DNA of 64,000 nucleotides from an uncultured Eubacteriales bacterium (GCA_934728355.1 CAKVEA010000002.1:128695-192694); one strand, 5' to 3'; positions 26,078-35,668 are shown, counted from the first letter of the stretch. The notes: generated by a model from the sequence alone, not told the origin. Made by a program: numbers and translations.

Positions 26078-27802
26078 ATGATTAAAAAAATCCAAAAATT
26101 GATTTCCTATTATGGTCCCTATAAAAAAGTACTATTTTTAGACATACTTTTTTCAATAATAGTGGCAGGAACCACAACTGCAATACCTCTCATTCTAAAA
26201 TATGTTATAAATGAAATAGTTAATTTTCCACTAGACAAAGCAGTTTACACTCTTTCAATTACAGCATCAATTATTTTAATTTTATTCTTTGTGATGTACC
26301 TATGCAAAAGATTTATGAAATTTCAGGGTAAATTATTTTCTACTAAAATCGAAGCTGATATAAAATTAGATATTTTTAAACATTTACAAAGAATGCCTTT
26401 TGCTTTTTACGATCAAAATAAAATTGGAAAACTACTTTCAATTGTAAATAATGACACTTTCGGATTAAGTGTTGCTCTTAAAGAAGTTCCTCAAATGATA
26501 ATCGATTTTATTATTAAATCAGTTTGTATATTCACTGCTCTTTTCATAATTAATAAAACATTTGGATTTTTCATGGTCGGAATATTCCTTATAGTAATAG
26601 CTTACATTTTTTATTATGTTCCGAAAATTCAAAAAGAAGTTGCTGCTTCCCACGAAACATTTTCAAATTTAACCAGTAACCTTGAAGAAAATCTTTCGGG
26701 AATTAGAACAGTTCAATCTTTCACAAATGAAAATCTAGAAGTTGAAAAATTTAAAAACGGTATTAATGCATATGTTCAAGACAAAAAAAGAATTTTTAAA
26801 ATTTCCAGTGTTTTCGATTCTAGCATATATATTTTTATTATGGGTTTAATCCCGTTTTCAACTATTATAGGAATGTTTTTTGTTATAAATCAAAACATAA
26901 ATATGGGCGACTTAATGGCAATTATGCTTTTTATGGACATACTCTTCGGACCCATTTTTTCCGTTCTCGGAATTGCAGAAACTATTCAGGAAAGCTCCGC
27001 AGGATTAACCAGAGTGTTTAATCTTTTAGAAGTAAAGCCGGAAATATTTGATTCTCCACAATGCATTACTTTACCTAAAGTGAAAGGAAGCATTGAATTT
27101 AAAAACGTTTCTTTCAAACATAAAACAGGTAAAGAAATATTTAAAAATTTAAATCTAAAAATAAATTCGGGGGAATACATTGCACTTGTAGGTCCATCAG
27201 GATCGGGGAAATCTACATTTTGTAATTTAATTCCAAGATTTTATGATGTTTCATCGGGTGAAGTGCTGGTTGATCAAACGGATGTAAGAAATATAAATCT
27301 TGAAAATTTAAGAAAAAATATAGGATTTGTTCATCAAGAAACATTTTTATTCTCAGGTACTATAAAAGAAAATATTGCATACGGAAAACTCGATGCTTCG
27401 ATGGAAGAAATAGTTGAAGCAGCAAAAAATGCATATTGTCACGATTTTATAATGAAACTCCCTAATAAATACGAAACATTAATTGGTCAACATGGATCAA
27501 GTCTTTCAGGAGGCCAAAAGCAACGAATTGCTATTGCAAGAACATTTTTAAAGAATCCTCCTATTCTAATATTTGACGAAGCTACTTCAAGTTTAGACAA
27601 CGAAAGCGAAAAATATATACAAAAATCAATGGAAAAATTATCAGTAGGCAGAACGACAATAGTAATAGCTCATAGACTTTCAACTATACAAAACGCAAAA
27701 AGAATACTGGTACTTTCTAATGGAAACATAGTTCAAGAAGGAACACATAAAGAACTGATAAATCAAGAAGGCGTTTATCTTGAACTTTACAAATTACTAT
27801 AA
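26078..27802 (+). CDS. ABC exporter, MsbA/LmrA-like half transporter
   Basis: This half transporter of about 574 residues has six membrane helices in the first 310 residues and an ATPase domain with GPSGSGKST, LSGGQKQR and ILIFDEATSSLD. It would work as a homodimer or with a separate partner in exporting lipids, peptides or drugs. AAAGGAAG at 26063-26070 precedes the ATG at 26078; the open frame starts 22 codons earlier without support. There is no N-terminal C39 peptidase domain, so it cannot itself cleave double-glycine leaders, although three such small proteins lie convergent to it. A terminator follows directly. Confidence 0.9.
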   Translation: MIKKIQKLISYYGPYKKVLFLDILFSIIVAGTTTAIPLILKYVINEIVNFPLDKAVYTLSITASIILILFFVMYLCKRFMKFQGKLFSTKIEADIKLDIFKHLQRMPFAFYDQNKIGKLLSIVNNDTFGLSVALKEVPQMIIDFIIKSVCIFTALFIINKTFGFFMVGIFLIVIAYIFYYVPKIQKEVAASHETFSNLTSNLEENLSGIRTVQSFTNENLEVEKFKNGINAYVQDKKRIFKISSVFDSSIYIFIMGLIPFSTIIGMFFVINQNINMGDLMAIMLFMDILFGPIFSVLGIAETIQESSAGLTRVFNLLEVKPEIFDSPQCITLPKVKGSIEFKNVSFKHKTGKEIFKNLNLKINSGEYIALVGPSGSGKSTFCNLIPRFYDVSSGEVLVDQTDVRNINLENLRKNIGFVHQETFLFSGTIKENIAYGKLDASMEEIVEAAKNAYCHDFIMKLPNKYETLIGQHGSSLSGGQKQRIAIARTFLKNPPILIFDEATSSLDNESEKYIQKSMEKLSVGRTTIVIAHRLSTIQNAKRILVLSNGNIVQEGTHKELINQEGVYLELYKLL

Positions 27803-27806
27803 AATT

Positions 27807-27844
27807 AATACTCAATCCTCACATAAGGATTGAGTATTTTTATA
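27807..27844 (+). terminator. Intrinsic terminator after the ABC exporter
   Basis: A perfect 13-base inverted repeat, AATACTCAATCCT (27807-27819) against 27826-27838, is followed by TTTTTAT. Confidence 0.85.
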
Positions 27845-27904
27845 TGTTTATTTATCTTTTTTGATAAATTTAGAATATGGACCTTTTCCTACTTATATAA
27901 TTCT

Positions 27905-28201
27905 CTATTCTTTTGTTTCCTTCGTTTTATTTTTAATTCTCCAGGGTTCATATAGTTGAAGTATAAATTCAGGAAGAGGTTTTTTCTCTCTACATTCAGG
28001 GCATCTCCTTCTTGCATCAATTGAAGCCGGTGTAGGAATAACTCCCATAGGGCCATCGTATATTTCAAACATTTTTCCGCATTGACTACATTTTACTTCT
28101 CTTAAATGCTTGGAGACATAATCTTTCGTAGCTTCTGCAAGTTTACCTGCACCGCCACTTACCTTTTCTACATCTTTTTCTGAAATTTGTTCTTTATTCA
28201 T
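27905..28201 (-). CDS. Double-glycine-leader small protein with zinc-ribbon-like core (third of three)
   Basis: This 98-residue protein starts MNKEQISEKDVEKVSGGA, a short acidic leader ending in GG as in class II bacteriocins and other peptides matured by C39 exporters. The part after GG has two CxxC pairs, CSQCGKMFEIY and RRCPECREK, the pattern of a zinc ribbon. The start is set by GGGAGG upstream of the ATG; the longer open frame overlaps the neighbouring gene. It is homologous to the two upstream genes and ends in a similar KETKE tail. Function is unknown. A secreted metal-binding or antimicrobial peptide is possible. Confidence 0.72.
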   Translation of the reverse strand: MNKEQISEKDVEKVSGGAGKLAEATKDYVSKHLREVKCSQCGKMFEIYDGPMGVIPTPASIDARRRCPECREKKPLPEFILQLYEPWRIKNKTKETKE

Positions 28202-28229
28202 TTTTATTTCCTCCCTATATATATTTTTT

Positions 28230-28511
28230 CTATTGTTTTGTTTCTTCTGATTCAATTTTACCAACACTTGGTTTATTTATCTTTATAACCACTTTTTTTC
28301 TTCTGCATTCAGGGCATCTCTCTCTTTTATAAATTATATCCGGTGTAAGCTTTCCCCCATATGGATAAAGTATTTCAAACATTTTTCCGCATTGGACACA
28401 CTTTACCTTTTTTGAATGCTTGGAGATATAATCTTGCATAGCTTCTGTAAATTTAACTGCACCGCCGCTTACCTTTTCTACATCTTTTTCTGAAATTTGT
28501 TCTTTATTCAT
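28230..28511 (-). CDS. Double-glycine-leader small protein with zinc-ribbon-like core (second of three)
   Basis: This 93-residue paralogue has a leader nearly identical to its downstream neighbour (MNKEQISEKDVEKVSGGAVK). The core has CVQCGKMFEIL and ERCPECRRKK, two CxxC pairs about 30 residues apart. It ends ESEETKQ. The ribosome binding site and about 40 bases around the gene junctions are repeated almost exactly between the copies, pointing to recent tandem duplication. Role unknown. Confidence 0.72.
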   Translation of the reverse strand: MNKEQISEKDVEKVSGGAVKFTEAMQDYISKHSKKVKCVQCGKMFEILYPYGGKLTPDIIYKRERCPECRRKKVVIKINKPSVGKIESEETKQ

Positions 28512-28537
28512 TTTTATTTCCTCCCTATATATTTTTT

Positions 28538-28822
28538 CTATTGTTTTGTTTCTTCTGAGCCAACTTTAGTCATACTTGGCCATTTTTCTTCCCATTCTTT
28601 TTTCCTACATTCATCACATCTGACTTCACCCGGGAATACTCTTTCTCTAATAAGGCCACTAAATCCTGGTCCGGTATAATATGTTCGTGTAATCCACTTT
28701 CCGCACCTCATACATACAGCATGTACAGTTGTTTGCCATTTAGGATCATTAAGCATATCTTTAGATATTGCACCCCCACTTACTTTTTCTATTTCTTTTT
28801 CTGATATTTGTTCTTTGTTCAT
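28538..28822 (-). CDS. Double-glycine-leader small protein with zinc-ribbon-like core (first of three)
   Basis: This 94-residue protein starts MNKEQISEKEIEKVSGGAIS and is the most divergent of the three. The core contains CMRCGKWITR and RCDECRKKEW and ends GSEETKQ like the next gene. AAGGAGG precedes the ATG, and a strong promoter lies just upstream, so it heads a three-gene transcript. The conserved leader with a variable core is the hallmark of secreted peptides, but no maturation gene is adjacent. Confidence 0.72.
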   Translation of the reverse strand: MNKEQISEKEIEKVSGGAISKDMLNDPKWQTTVHAVCMRCGKWITRTYYTGPGFSGLIRERVFPGEVRCDECRKKEWEEKWPSMTKVGSEETKQ

Positions 28823-28857
28823 ATTAATTTCCTCCTTGTATAATTTTTACAGTAAAT

Positions 28858-28885
28858 AGTATAACAAATATAATAAAATTGTCAA
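28858..28885 (-). promoter_or_regulatory. Sigma-A type promoter of the three small leader peptides
   Basis: On the minus strand, TTGACA (28880-28885) and TATACT (28858-28863) are separated by 16 bases, with the first small gene starting 35 bases downstream. Confidence 0.75.
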
Positions 28886-28912
28886 TAAAAAATAATTATT
28901 TTGTTTTATTTA

Positions 28913-28946
28913 TACATAAAAATAAAAGCCCTAATAGGCTTTTATT
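28913..28946 (-). terminator. Intrinsic terminator of the gat operon
   Basis: Inverted repeat AATAAAAGCC (28921-28930) against 28937-28946; on the minus strand the stem is followed by a T-rich run, just after the gatB stop. Confidence 0.75.
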
Positions 28947-28950
28947 AAGA

Positions 28951-30369
28951 TTATCTGTTTTTTATTAAGTGTATTAATTTCTTTTCAATTTCTTGAGCAT
29001 TTCCTCTTCCTCGAGTTTGTTTCATTACCATTCCTAAAATAGATTTAAGAGCTTTTTCTTTACCGTTAAGGTAATCTTTTACCGCGGCCTCGCTTGATTC
29101 TATTGCATTTAAACACATTTTTTCTATATCTTCTTCAGAAAAACCTTGTAAATCCGTTGGAGATATAAGCTCCTTGACCCCTTTTCCTGTTTTAATCATC
29201 TCAGATAAAGTTTTTTTACCGAGATTCATATTAATTTTTCCTTCACAAACAAGCTTAGCAAGTTCATTAAGCTGAAAAGGTGATACTAAAATATTAAACT
29301 TTTCTTTCTCAGATTCTGTTTCAATATTTCTGAAAATTTCACCTATAATAAAATTAGATACAACTTTAGGATTTTTAATTCCTTCGCTGGCTTTTTCAAA
29401 AAAATCTGAAACATTTTTATATTTAACTAAAAGAGCAGCATCTTTTTCGGGTATACTCCAAGAATCAACGTATCTTCTCATTCTCTTATCGGGCATTTCA
29501 GGTAAAGATTTTTTTATTTCCTCTATTTCATCTTTTGTCAGAATGATTTCAACCAAATCAGGATCTCTAAAATATCTGTAATCCTCCGCATCTTCTTTAC
29601 TACGCATACTTTCTGTTGAGTTTGTAGACTCGCAATATCTAAGCGTTTGCTGAATAACTTTTTCACCAGCATCTAAAACATCTGCCTGACGATCAAATTC
29701 ATAATCTATTGCTTTAGTCATGAAAGTTATGGAATTCATATTCTTTATTTCTGTTCTTGTTCCAAATTCAGAACTTCCTGAAGGCTTAATTGAAATATTG
29801 ACATCACATCTCATAGAGCCTTCTTGCATCTTACAATCCGAAACTCCTGCATATCTTAAAAGGTTTTGCAATTTCTCTACATATTCTCTAGCTTCCGCAG
29901 AGGAACTTATATCCGGTTCTGTGACTATTTCTATAAGAGGAACTCCTCCTCTGTTGTAATCAACATAAACATCTCCTCCGTTGTGAACTAGTTTACCTGC
30001 GTCCTCTTCCATATGAATACGATTTATTCTTATTCTTTTACCACTGGAAAGTTCAACATATCCATTTTTACATATCGGAACTTCAAATTGAGATATTTGA
30101 TAAGCTTTAGCTAAATCAGGATAAACATAGTTTTTTCTATCCATCATAGATTTCAAATTAATTTCGCAATTTGTTGCCAAACCCGCTTTAATAGCAAGAT
30201 TTATAACCTCACGGTTTATTTTCGGTAAAGTTCCGGGAAGGCCTATGCAAATCGGACAACAATGTGTATTAGGATCTGCTCCGAAATCATTTTCACAGCT
30301 GCAAAATATTTTTGTTTTGGTCGAAAGCTCTACATGTGTTTCAAGGCCAACCACTAAATCATATTTCAT
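28951..30369 (-). CDS. gatB: Aspartyl/glutamyl-tRNA amidotransferase subunit B
   Basis: GatB binds misacylated Glu-tRNA(Gln) or Asp-tRNA(Asn) and activates the acyl group for amidation. It starts MKYDLVVGLETHVELSTKTK and contains the zinc and tRNA-binding segment HCCPICIGLPGTLPKIN, then DYNRGGVPLIEIVTEPD. The C-terminal YqeY-like tail domain ends LIHLIKNR. The length of 472 residues is normal. It overlaps gatA by four bases and completes gatCAB. Confidence 0.97.
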   Translation of the reverse strand: MKYDLVVGLETHVELSTKTKIFCSCENDFGADPNTHCCPICIGLPGTLPKINREVINLAIKAGLATNCEINLKSMMDRKNYVYPDLAKAYQISQFEVPICKNGYVELSSGKRIRINRIHMEEDAGKLVHNGGDVYVDYNRGGVPLIEIVTEPDISSSAEAREYVEKLQNLLRYAGVSDCKMQEGSMRCDVNISIKPSGSSEFGTRTEIKNMNSITFMTKAIDYEFDRQADVLDAGEKVIQQTLRYCESTNSTESMRSKEDAEDYRYFRDPDLVEIILTKDEIEEIKKSLPEMPDKRMRRYVDSWSIPEKDAALLVKYKNVSDFFEKASEGIKNPKVVSNFIIGEIFRNIETESEKEKFNILVSPFQLNELAKLVCEGKINMNLGKKTLSEMIKTGKGVKELISPTDLQGFSEEDIEKMCLNAIESSEAAVKDYLNGKEKALKSILGMVMKQTRGRGNAQEIEKKLIHLIKNR

Positions 30370-31835
30370 ATTTTTACCCCCATGTCAACATCTTTATTGT
30401 AAGCATAATCTGTGAAAATCTCAAAGTTATGAGCAACACTTAAAATCTTAGCCTCTGTAAATCTTTTTCCTATAAGTTGCATTCCTATAGGTAAACCATT
30501 TGAATCAAAACCACATGGCAAAGAGATAGCAGGCAAGCTGGCAATATTCACAGGAACGGTACAAATATCAGCTTGATAAATTTCTTCAGGACTTTCATAA
30601 CTCTTTTCAGAAGGAAATGCCGTTACCGGAGAAGTCGGAGTTAAAAGAACATCGTATTTTTCAAAAGCTCTATTAAAAGCATCTATTATGGCTAAACGAA
30701 GTTTTTGAGCTTTGCCGTAATAAGCATCATAATATCCTGAGCTTAAAACATAATTTCCTAAAAGAATACGACGTTTAACTTCCTTGCCAAATCCTTCACT
30801 TCTTGTTTTACATATCATTTCGTCTATATTTTTATAATTTTTACTTCTGTAACCATATCTAACACCGTCATATCTTGCCAAATTAGAAGATGCCTCAGCA
30901 CATGCAAGAATATAGTAAACAGGTAAAGCTGTAGAAACTTCAGGAAAATCAAAATACTCGATACTCATTCCCATTGATTCGTACTGCTTAATTGCTTTTT
31001 CAAGTGCCTCTTTGACATCTTTATCAACAGACTCATAGTATTGCTTTGGTATCCCTATTTTCATTCCCTTAACACTGTTATTAAGCAAGTTATAAGTTTC
31101 AAAAGAAATATTGTTCCAAGAAGTTGAATCTTTAGGATCATATTTTGCGATACTGTCAAAAATTATTGAAACATCTTCAACAGTTTTTGCAATAGGTCCT
31201 ATTTGATCTAGACTTGAAGCATAAGCAATAAGACCATATCTTGAGACCGCTCCATAACTTGGTTTCAAGCCAACTACTCCACAAAAACTTGAAGGTTGTC
31301 TGACTGATCCTCCTGTATCGGATCCAAGTCCATAAGCAGCAATATTGCCTCCGACAGCAGCAGCAACTCCTCCCGAACTTCCTCCTGAGACATGATTTAA
31401 ATTGTGAGGGTTTTTAGCTCCGCCTATACACGAAGTTTCACAAGAAGAACCCATTGCAAATTCGTCCATATTGGTTTTACCAAGTAAAACTGCATTCTCA
31501 TTTTTCAAAATATTCCAAACTTCAGCATTATAAATCGGCTTATATCCTTCTAAAATTTTAGAGCAACATGTAGTTTCGATTCCTTTGGTTGAAATATTAT
31601 CTTTAAGTGTCATAGGAACACCTTCAAGAGGCTTTATTTCCTCACCATGTGCAATCTTTCTATCAACAGATTTCGCCGCATCTATAGCCTCCTGACTGCA
31701 GACTGTGACATAAGCATTTAAAGGGTTTTCTTCTATTTTACTTAAATATTTTCTGGTAAGTTCTTCGCAGGATATTTCTTTACTTGAAAGCATTTTATTT
31801 ATTTTTTTAATTATTCCGCTTTTGTTATTCCCCAT
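30366..31835 (-). CDS. gatA: Aspartyl/glutamyl-tRNA amidotransferase subunit A
   Basis: GatA is the amidase that frees ammonia from glutamine. The Ser-cisSer-Lys triad is visible in LKDNIST, GSSGGVAAAVGG and GSDTGGSVRQPSSFCG. The length of 489 residues fits. AAAGGG precedes the ATG. It sits between gatC and gatB in the normal order. Confidence 0.97.
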   Translation of the reverse strand: MGNNKSGIIKKINKMLSSKEISCEELTRKYLSKIEENPLNAYVTVCSQEAIDAAKSVDRKIAHGEEIKPLEGVPMTLKDNISTKGIETTCCSKILEGYKPIYNAEVWNILKNENAVLLGKTNMDEFAMGSSCETSCIGGAKNPHNLNHVSGGSSGGVAAAVGGNIAAYGLGSDTGGSVRQPSSFCGVVGLKPSYGAVSRYGLIAYASSLDQIGPIAKTVEDVSIIFDSIAKYDPKDSTSWNNISFETYNLLNNSVKGMKIGIPKQYYESVDKDVKEALEKAIKQYESMGMSIEYFDFPEVSTALPVYYILACAEASSNLARYDGVRYGYRSKNYKNIDEMICKTRSEGFGKEVKRRILLGNYVLSSGYYDAYYGKAQKLRLAIIDAFNRAFEKYDVLLTPTSPVTAFPSEKSYESPEEIYQADICTVPVNIASLPAISLPCGFDSNGLPIGMQLIGKRFTEAKILSVAHNFEIFTDYAYNKDVDMGVKI

Positions 31836-31864
31836 TTACTGCACCCTTTCAAAAAATTTGACTT

Positions 31865-32143
31865 TTATTTTGATTTTTCAATATAGAAAAATCCATCTTT
31901 CCCACCATCAACATTTTTAAGAATTTCTTCACGAGGAAAAGATTCCTTTATTTCATCGTTTCTAAAAGCATTAAATACATCTTGAATTTGAGTCTTGGAT
32001 TCATAATTATAATTAGCATCATTAATTTTTGCGGCAAAGGAAACTATTGAATTCATTTCTCTAACACCTTCTTCAAGCTCTTTTTCGCTTAAATAAAGTT
32101 TTGAAAGCTTAGCTATTGACATAACATCTTCCTTAGTTACCAT
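31865..32143 (-). CDS. gatC: Aspartyl/glutamyl-tRNA amidotransferase subunit C
   Basis: The 92-residue GatC stabilises the GatA-GatB complex. It shows the family pattern VMSIAKLSKLYLSEKELEE at the N-terminus and FPREEILKNV near the C-terminus. A strong ribosome binding site (AAAGGAGTGGGA) precedes the ATG. It lies 25 bases downstream of aspS. Confidence 0.93.
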   Translation of the reverse strand: MVTKEDVMSIAKLSKLYLSEKELEEGVREMNSIVSFAAKINDANYNYESKTQIQDVFNAFRNDEIKESFPREEILKNVDGGKDGFFYIEKSK

Positions 32144-32168
32144 TAAAAATTCCCACTCCTTTAATTTG

Positions 32169-33929
32169 TTATTTATGCTGACCTCTTATTTTTATATGAA
32201 CTTCACGCAATTGTTCTTCTGAAACTTCGCTGGGAGACCCAAGCATAACATCCTGAGCATTGCTGTTCATCGGGAATGCTATTACTTCTCTTATATTCTC
32301 TTCATCAAGTAGAAGCATTATCATGCGGTCAACTCCGGGAGCCATACCGGCATGTGCCGGAGCGCCAAACTTAAATGAATTATAAAGAGCACTAAATTTG
32401 TTTAGTATATCTTCTTCTGTGTATCCTGCAATTTCAAAAGCTTTAAGCATAATCTTTGGATCATGGTTTCTGACTGCACCAGAAGAAAGTTCTATACCAT
32501 TGCAAACCAAATCGTATTGATATGCAAGAACATCCAAAGGATTCTTATTTTCAAGGGCTTCAAGTCCTCCTTGTGGCATAGAGAAAGGATTATGAGTAAA
32601 TATAATCTTACCTGTTTCTTCATCTTCTTCATACATTGGGAAATCCACTATAAAACAAAACTCAAATTTTTCTTTGTCAATAAGATCAAGACGCTTTCCA
32701 AGTTCTGTTCTAATTTGACCGGCAAATTTAGGAGCGAATTTTTCACTATCTGCAATAAAATACGTAACACATCCCGGTTTGATAAGACACTTTTCAGCAA
32801 ATAGTTGACGTTTTTCATCAGGAATAAACTTATTTATCGGACCGCTATATTCTCCGTTCTCATTGACCTTAATATAGCCAAGACCTTTCATTCCTATTTC
32901 AAGAGCAAAATCATTCATTTTATCGAAAAACTTTCTGGGTTTTCCAGCACAATCAGGAACAGTTATCGCGCGAACGGTTTTACCTTCAAAAGCAGCAAAT
33001 CCGGAACCTTGAAAAATTTCAGATATATCAACTATTTCAAGAGGATTTCTTAAATCCGGTTTATCAGATCCGTATTTAAGCATAGATTCAGCATAAGGAA
33101 TTTTCTTAAACGGTTTTGAAGAAACTTTTTTATTTGAAAATTTTGTAAAAGTATCATAAATGACTTCTTCTGTTACTTTGAAAACATCTTCTTGAGTTGC
33201 AAAAGACATTTCATAATCAAGTTGATAAAATTCTCCGGGAGAACGGTCAGCACGAGCATCTTCATCTCTAAAACAAGGTGCTATTTGAAAATATCTGTCA
33301 AACCCGGAAACCATTAAAAGCTGCTTAAATATCTGAGGTGCTTGAGGAAGAGCATAGAATTTGCCATGATGTTTTCTGCTTGGAATTAAATAATCTCTTG
33401 CACCTTCCGGTGAAGAAGCAGACATAAGAGGAGTTTGTATCTCTGTAAAGCCAAGTTCATGCATTTTATTTCTTAAGAAGTGAAGAATTTCGGATCTTAA
33501 AGATATATTTTTATGAACATGAAAATTTCTGAGATCTAAAAATCTATATTTAAGACGAAGCTCTTCTTTAGTTTCTGTAGAATCCGAAACCTCAAAAGGA
33601 AGCATAGCACTACACTTACCGACAAGCTCAATACTTTCACATTTTACTTCAAGCTTACCTGTTTCAAGTTTAGGATTTATATTTTCTTCGGATCTAAGAC
33701 AAACTTTACCGTAAACAGAAACTGCACTTTCTCTTGAAATATTTTTTATCATTTCGCAATCATTAATTACTATCTGCACATATCCATAGTGGTCTCTCAA
33801 GTCGATAAATGTAATTCCGCCATGATCTCTTATATTTTCAACCCATCCTGCTAAACGAATATTTTTTCCAACCATTTTTTCATTAACTTTGCCACAATAT
33901 TCACTGCGGTATTTATTCTCGATTTTCAT
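32169..33929 (-). CDS. aspS: Aspartyl-tRNA synthetase
   Basis: This bacterial-type class II synthetase of about 586 residues has an OB-fold anticodon domain (VRLAGWVENIRDHGGITFIDLRD region), class II motif 2 (FRDEDARADRSPGEFYQLDYE region), a GAD insert, and motif 3 near GMAPGVDRMIMLLLDE. The start MKIENKYRSEYCG at 33927-33929 follows AAAGGA; the open frame extends 46 codons upstream, but that part is not conserved. If the enzyme is non-discriminating it would feed the GatCAB encoded downstream. Confidence 0.96.
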   Translation of the reverse strand: MKIENKYRSEYCGKVNEKMVGKNIRLAGWVENIRDHGGITFIDLRDHYGYVQIVINDCEMIKNISRESAVSVYGKVCLRSEENINPKLETGKLEVKCESIELVGKCSAMLPFEVSDSTETKEELRLKYRFLDLRNFHVHKNISLRSEILHFLRNKMHELGFTEIQTPLMSASSPEGARDYLIPSRKHHGKFYALPQAPQIFKQLLMVSGFDRYFQIAPCFRDEDARADRSPGEFYQLDYEMSFATQEDVFKVTEEVIYDTFTKFSNKKVSSKPFKKIPYAESMLKYGSDKPDLRNPLEIVDISEIFQGSGFAAFEGKTVRAITVPDCAGKPRKFFDKMNDFALEIGMKGLGYIKVNENGEYSGPINKFIPDEKRQLFAEKCLIKPGCVTYFIADSEKFAPKFAGQIRTELGKRLDLIDKEKFEFCFIVDFPMYEEDEETGKIIFTHNPFSMPQGGLEALENKNPLDVLAYQYDLVCNGIELSSGAVRNHDPKIMLKAFEIAGYTEEDILNKFSALYNSFKFGAPAHAGMAPGVDRMIMLLLDEENIREVIAFPMNSNAQDVMLGSPSEVSEEQLREVHIKIRGQHK

Positions 33930-34124
33930 AATCCTTTTCCTTTCTGAATTAAAATATATTCTTGAAAAATTTGACCATATACTTATATTATTTTTCCAAT
34001 TACCTTGCATTATATCATTATCTGCTATCATCTTCAAATATTTATTTACAGAATACAATTTATACATAAATTCAAATGCGATTACAAATAATAAGTAAAT
34101 ATTAAATAAACCTTACATATCTTG

Positions 34125-34152
34125 TTGATATTTTGTAATTTTTTGTTATAAT
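34125..34152 (+). promoter_or_regulatory. Promoter of the M23 peptidase gene
   Basis: TTGATA (34125-34130) and TATAAT (34147-34152) are 16 bases apart, about 80 bases before the coding start. Confidence 0.6.
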
Positions 34153-34230
34153 TAATTAAGAAATAGTTTTTTAGACTTTTTCAAAAAGATGTCGAAATTT
34201 AAGGAAGTATAGGAGGTTTATGTATACAGT

Positions 34231-35622
34231 ATGCGTTTTTATAGTTCAAAACACAGTGAAAAAAAATGCTTAATACCAATTAAAAAATTTTCATTTCCTG
34301 TTGTAACAAGCTTAATATTCATGGCGACTGTTTTATACTGGAACAATCAAAACTACGGTCTTGCACTGGAATATAACGGTCAACAAATAGCAACTGTTAA
34401 TCATGAGCGGGTTTATGAGGAAGCTGAGCAACTAATTAGAAATCAAATTCCTTTAAATGAAAAACATAAAATTTCAAAAGCAAATACCAAACTGAAGGTA
34501 TCCACAGTTGAAAAAAAAGAATGCTGTGAAAAACCCGAAACAGTAAAAAACAAAATCATAGAAAACTCAGGAGAGTCTTTAAAATCCGGATTTGCAGTTT
34601 ATATTAAGGGAAAAGTTATAGCTGTTTCTGATTCAAAAGAAGAAATAGAAAAAATTTTAGATCAAATGCTTAAAGACAGCAAAAAACAATTTGAAAATTC
34701 AACAGCTGTTTTTACAGATGAAATAGAAATAAAAGAAGAACTTTTTCCATCCGAAAAAATTCAGTCAAAAGAAGAAATAAATAATAAAATTAATTCAAAA
34801 GTTGAAAATATTGTTCCATATATAGTGAAAGAAACAGATAGTATAGTAAGTATAGCTGAAAAATTCGGAATGAAACCGGAAACATTACTTGCAATTAATA
34901 ATAAAAAACATGGAGAATCTATATATCCGGGAGACGTAATCAGTGTTATAGAAACAGATACATTACTCCATATAAAAATAATTGCACATACAAGTGAAGA
35001 AACAGAAATTCCCTACAAAACCGTTATAAATGAAGATCCTAATTTAGAAAAAGGAAAAACTATAACAGTAACGCAGGGAATTAACGGAAAAGAAAAAGTG
35101 AATTACAATGTAACTTATTTAGACGGAAAAGAAATAAAAAAGGAAGAAATAAAAAGAGAAATTATACTAGACCCTGTTGATCAAGAAGAAACCATTGGAA
35201 CAAAAAAAGAAGAATTTATTTGGCCAGTACCATATACCTTTAATATTACAAGTCCTTATGGATTACGTGAAAAAAATGAATTTCATCGTGGAATAGATAT
35301 AGCTTCCGGTGGTGTTTTAGGAAAAGATATATTAGCGGCAAAAGACGGCACTATAGAAGTTTCAGCCACGAGCAACAGAGGATATGGTAACCACATCATA
35401 ATTGACCACAATGATGGTACAAAAACTGTTTACGGGCATTGTAGCAGTTTAAATGTAAAAAAAGGTCAAAGTGTTAAACAAGGTGATGTGATTGCTAAAG
35501 TTGGTACAACTGGTCAATCTACAGGACCACATCTTCACTTCGAGATAAGAAAAAGAGAAAACCCAAAAGGTGAGTATAAAGCCATCAATCCAATTAAATA
35601 TCTAAAAAATTTATGTAATTAA
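34231..35622 (+). CDS. Membrane-anchored M23 peptidase with LysM and G5 domains
   Basis: This 463-residue cell-wall enzyme has one N-terminal membrane segment (about residues 20-37), a LysM domain (YIVKETDSIVSIAEKFGMKP region, about 193-240), a G5 domain (about 242-325), and a C-terminal M23 metallopeptidase. The zinc residues lie in FHRGIDIAS, the YGHCS block and GPHLHFEI. It probably cuts peptidoglycan crosslinks outside the cell; related proteins act in cell separation or engulfment. The ribosome binding site AGGAGG (34211-34216) is 14 bases from this ATG and only three from a different-frame ATG at 34220 that opens a 17-codon frame, so start usage is unusual. A terminator follows. Confidence 0.92.
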   Translation: MRFYSSKHSEKKCLIPIKKFSFPVVTSLIFMATVLYWNNQNYGLALEYNGQQIATVNHERVYEEAEQLIRNQIPLNEKHKISKANTKLKVSTVEKKECCEKPETVKNKIIENSGESLKSGFAVYIKGKVIAVSDSKEEIEKILDQMLKDSKKQFENSTAVFTDEIEIKEELFPSEKIQSKEEINNKINSKVENIVPYIVKETDSIVSIAEKFGMKPETLLAINNKKHGESIYPGDVISVIETDTLLHIKIIAHTSEETEIPYKTVINEDPNLEKGKTITVTQGINGKEKVNYNVTYLDGKEIKKEEIKREIILDPVDQEETIGTKKEEFIWPVPYTFNITSPYGLREKNEFHRGIDIASGGVLGKDILAAKDGTIEVSATSNRGYGNHIIIDHNDGTKTVYGHCSSLNVKKGQSVKQGDVIAKVGTTGQSTGPHLHFEIRKRENPKGEYKAINPIKYLKNLCN

Positions 35623-35626
35623 AAAC

Positions 35627-35668
35627 AATTCGATTTCATATTGCAGTATGGAATCGAATTTTACTTTC
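35627..35668 (+). terminator. Intrinsic terminator after the M23 peptidase
   Basis: An imperfect stem AATTCGATTTCATA (35627-35640) pairs with TATGGAATCGAATT (35647-35660) and is followed by a T-rich stretch. Confidence 0.65.

Noticed and set aside
27905..28822. CRISPR-like or simple tandem repeat in the small-protein region
   Set aside because: The repeats are explained by three duplicated genes with shared leaders and ribosome binding sites, not by short regularly spaced repeats.
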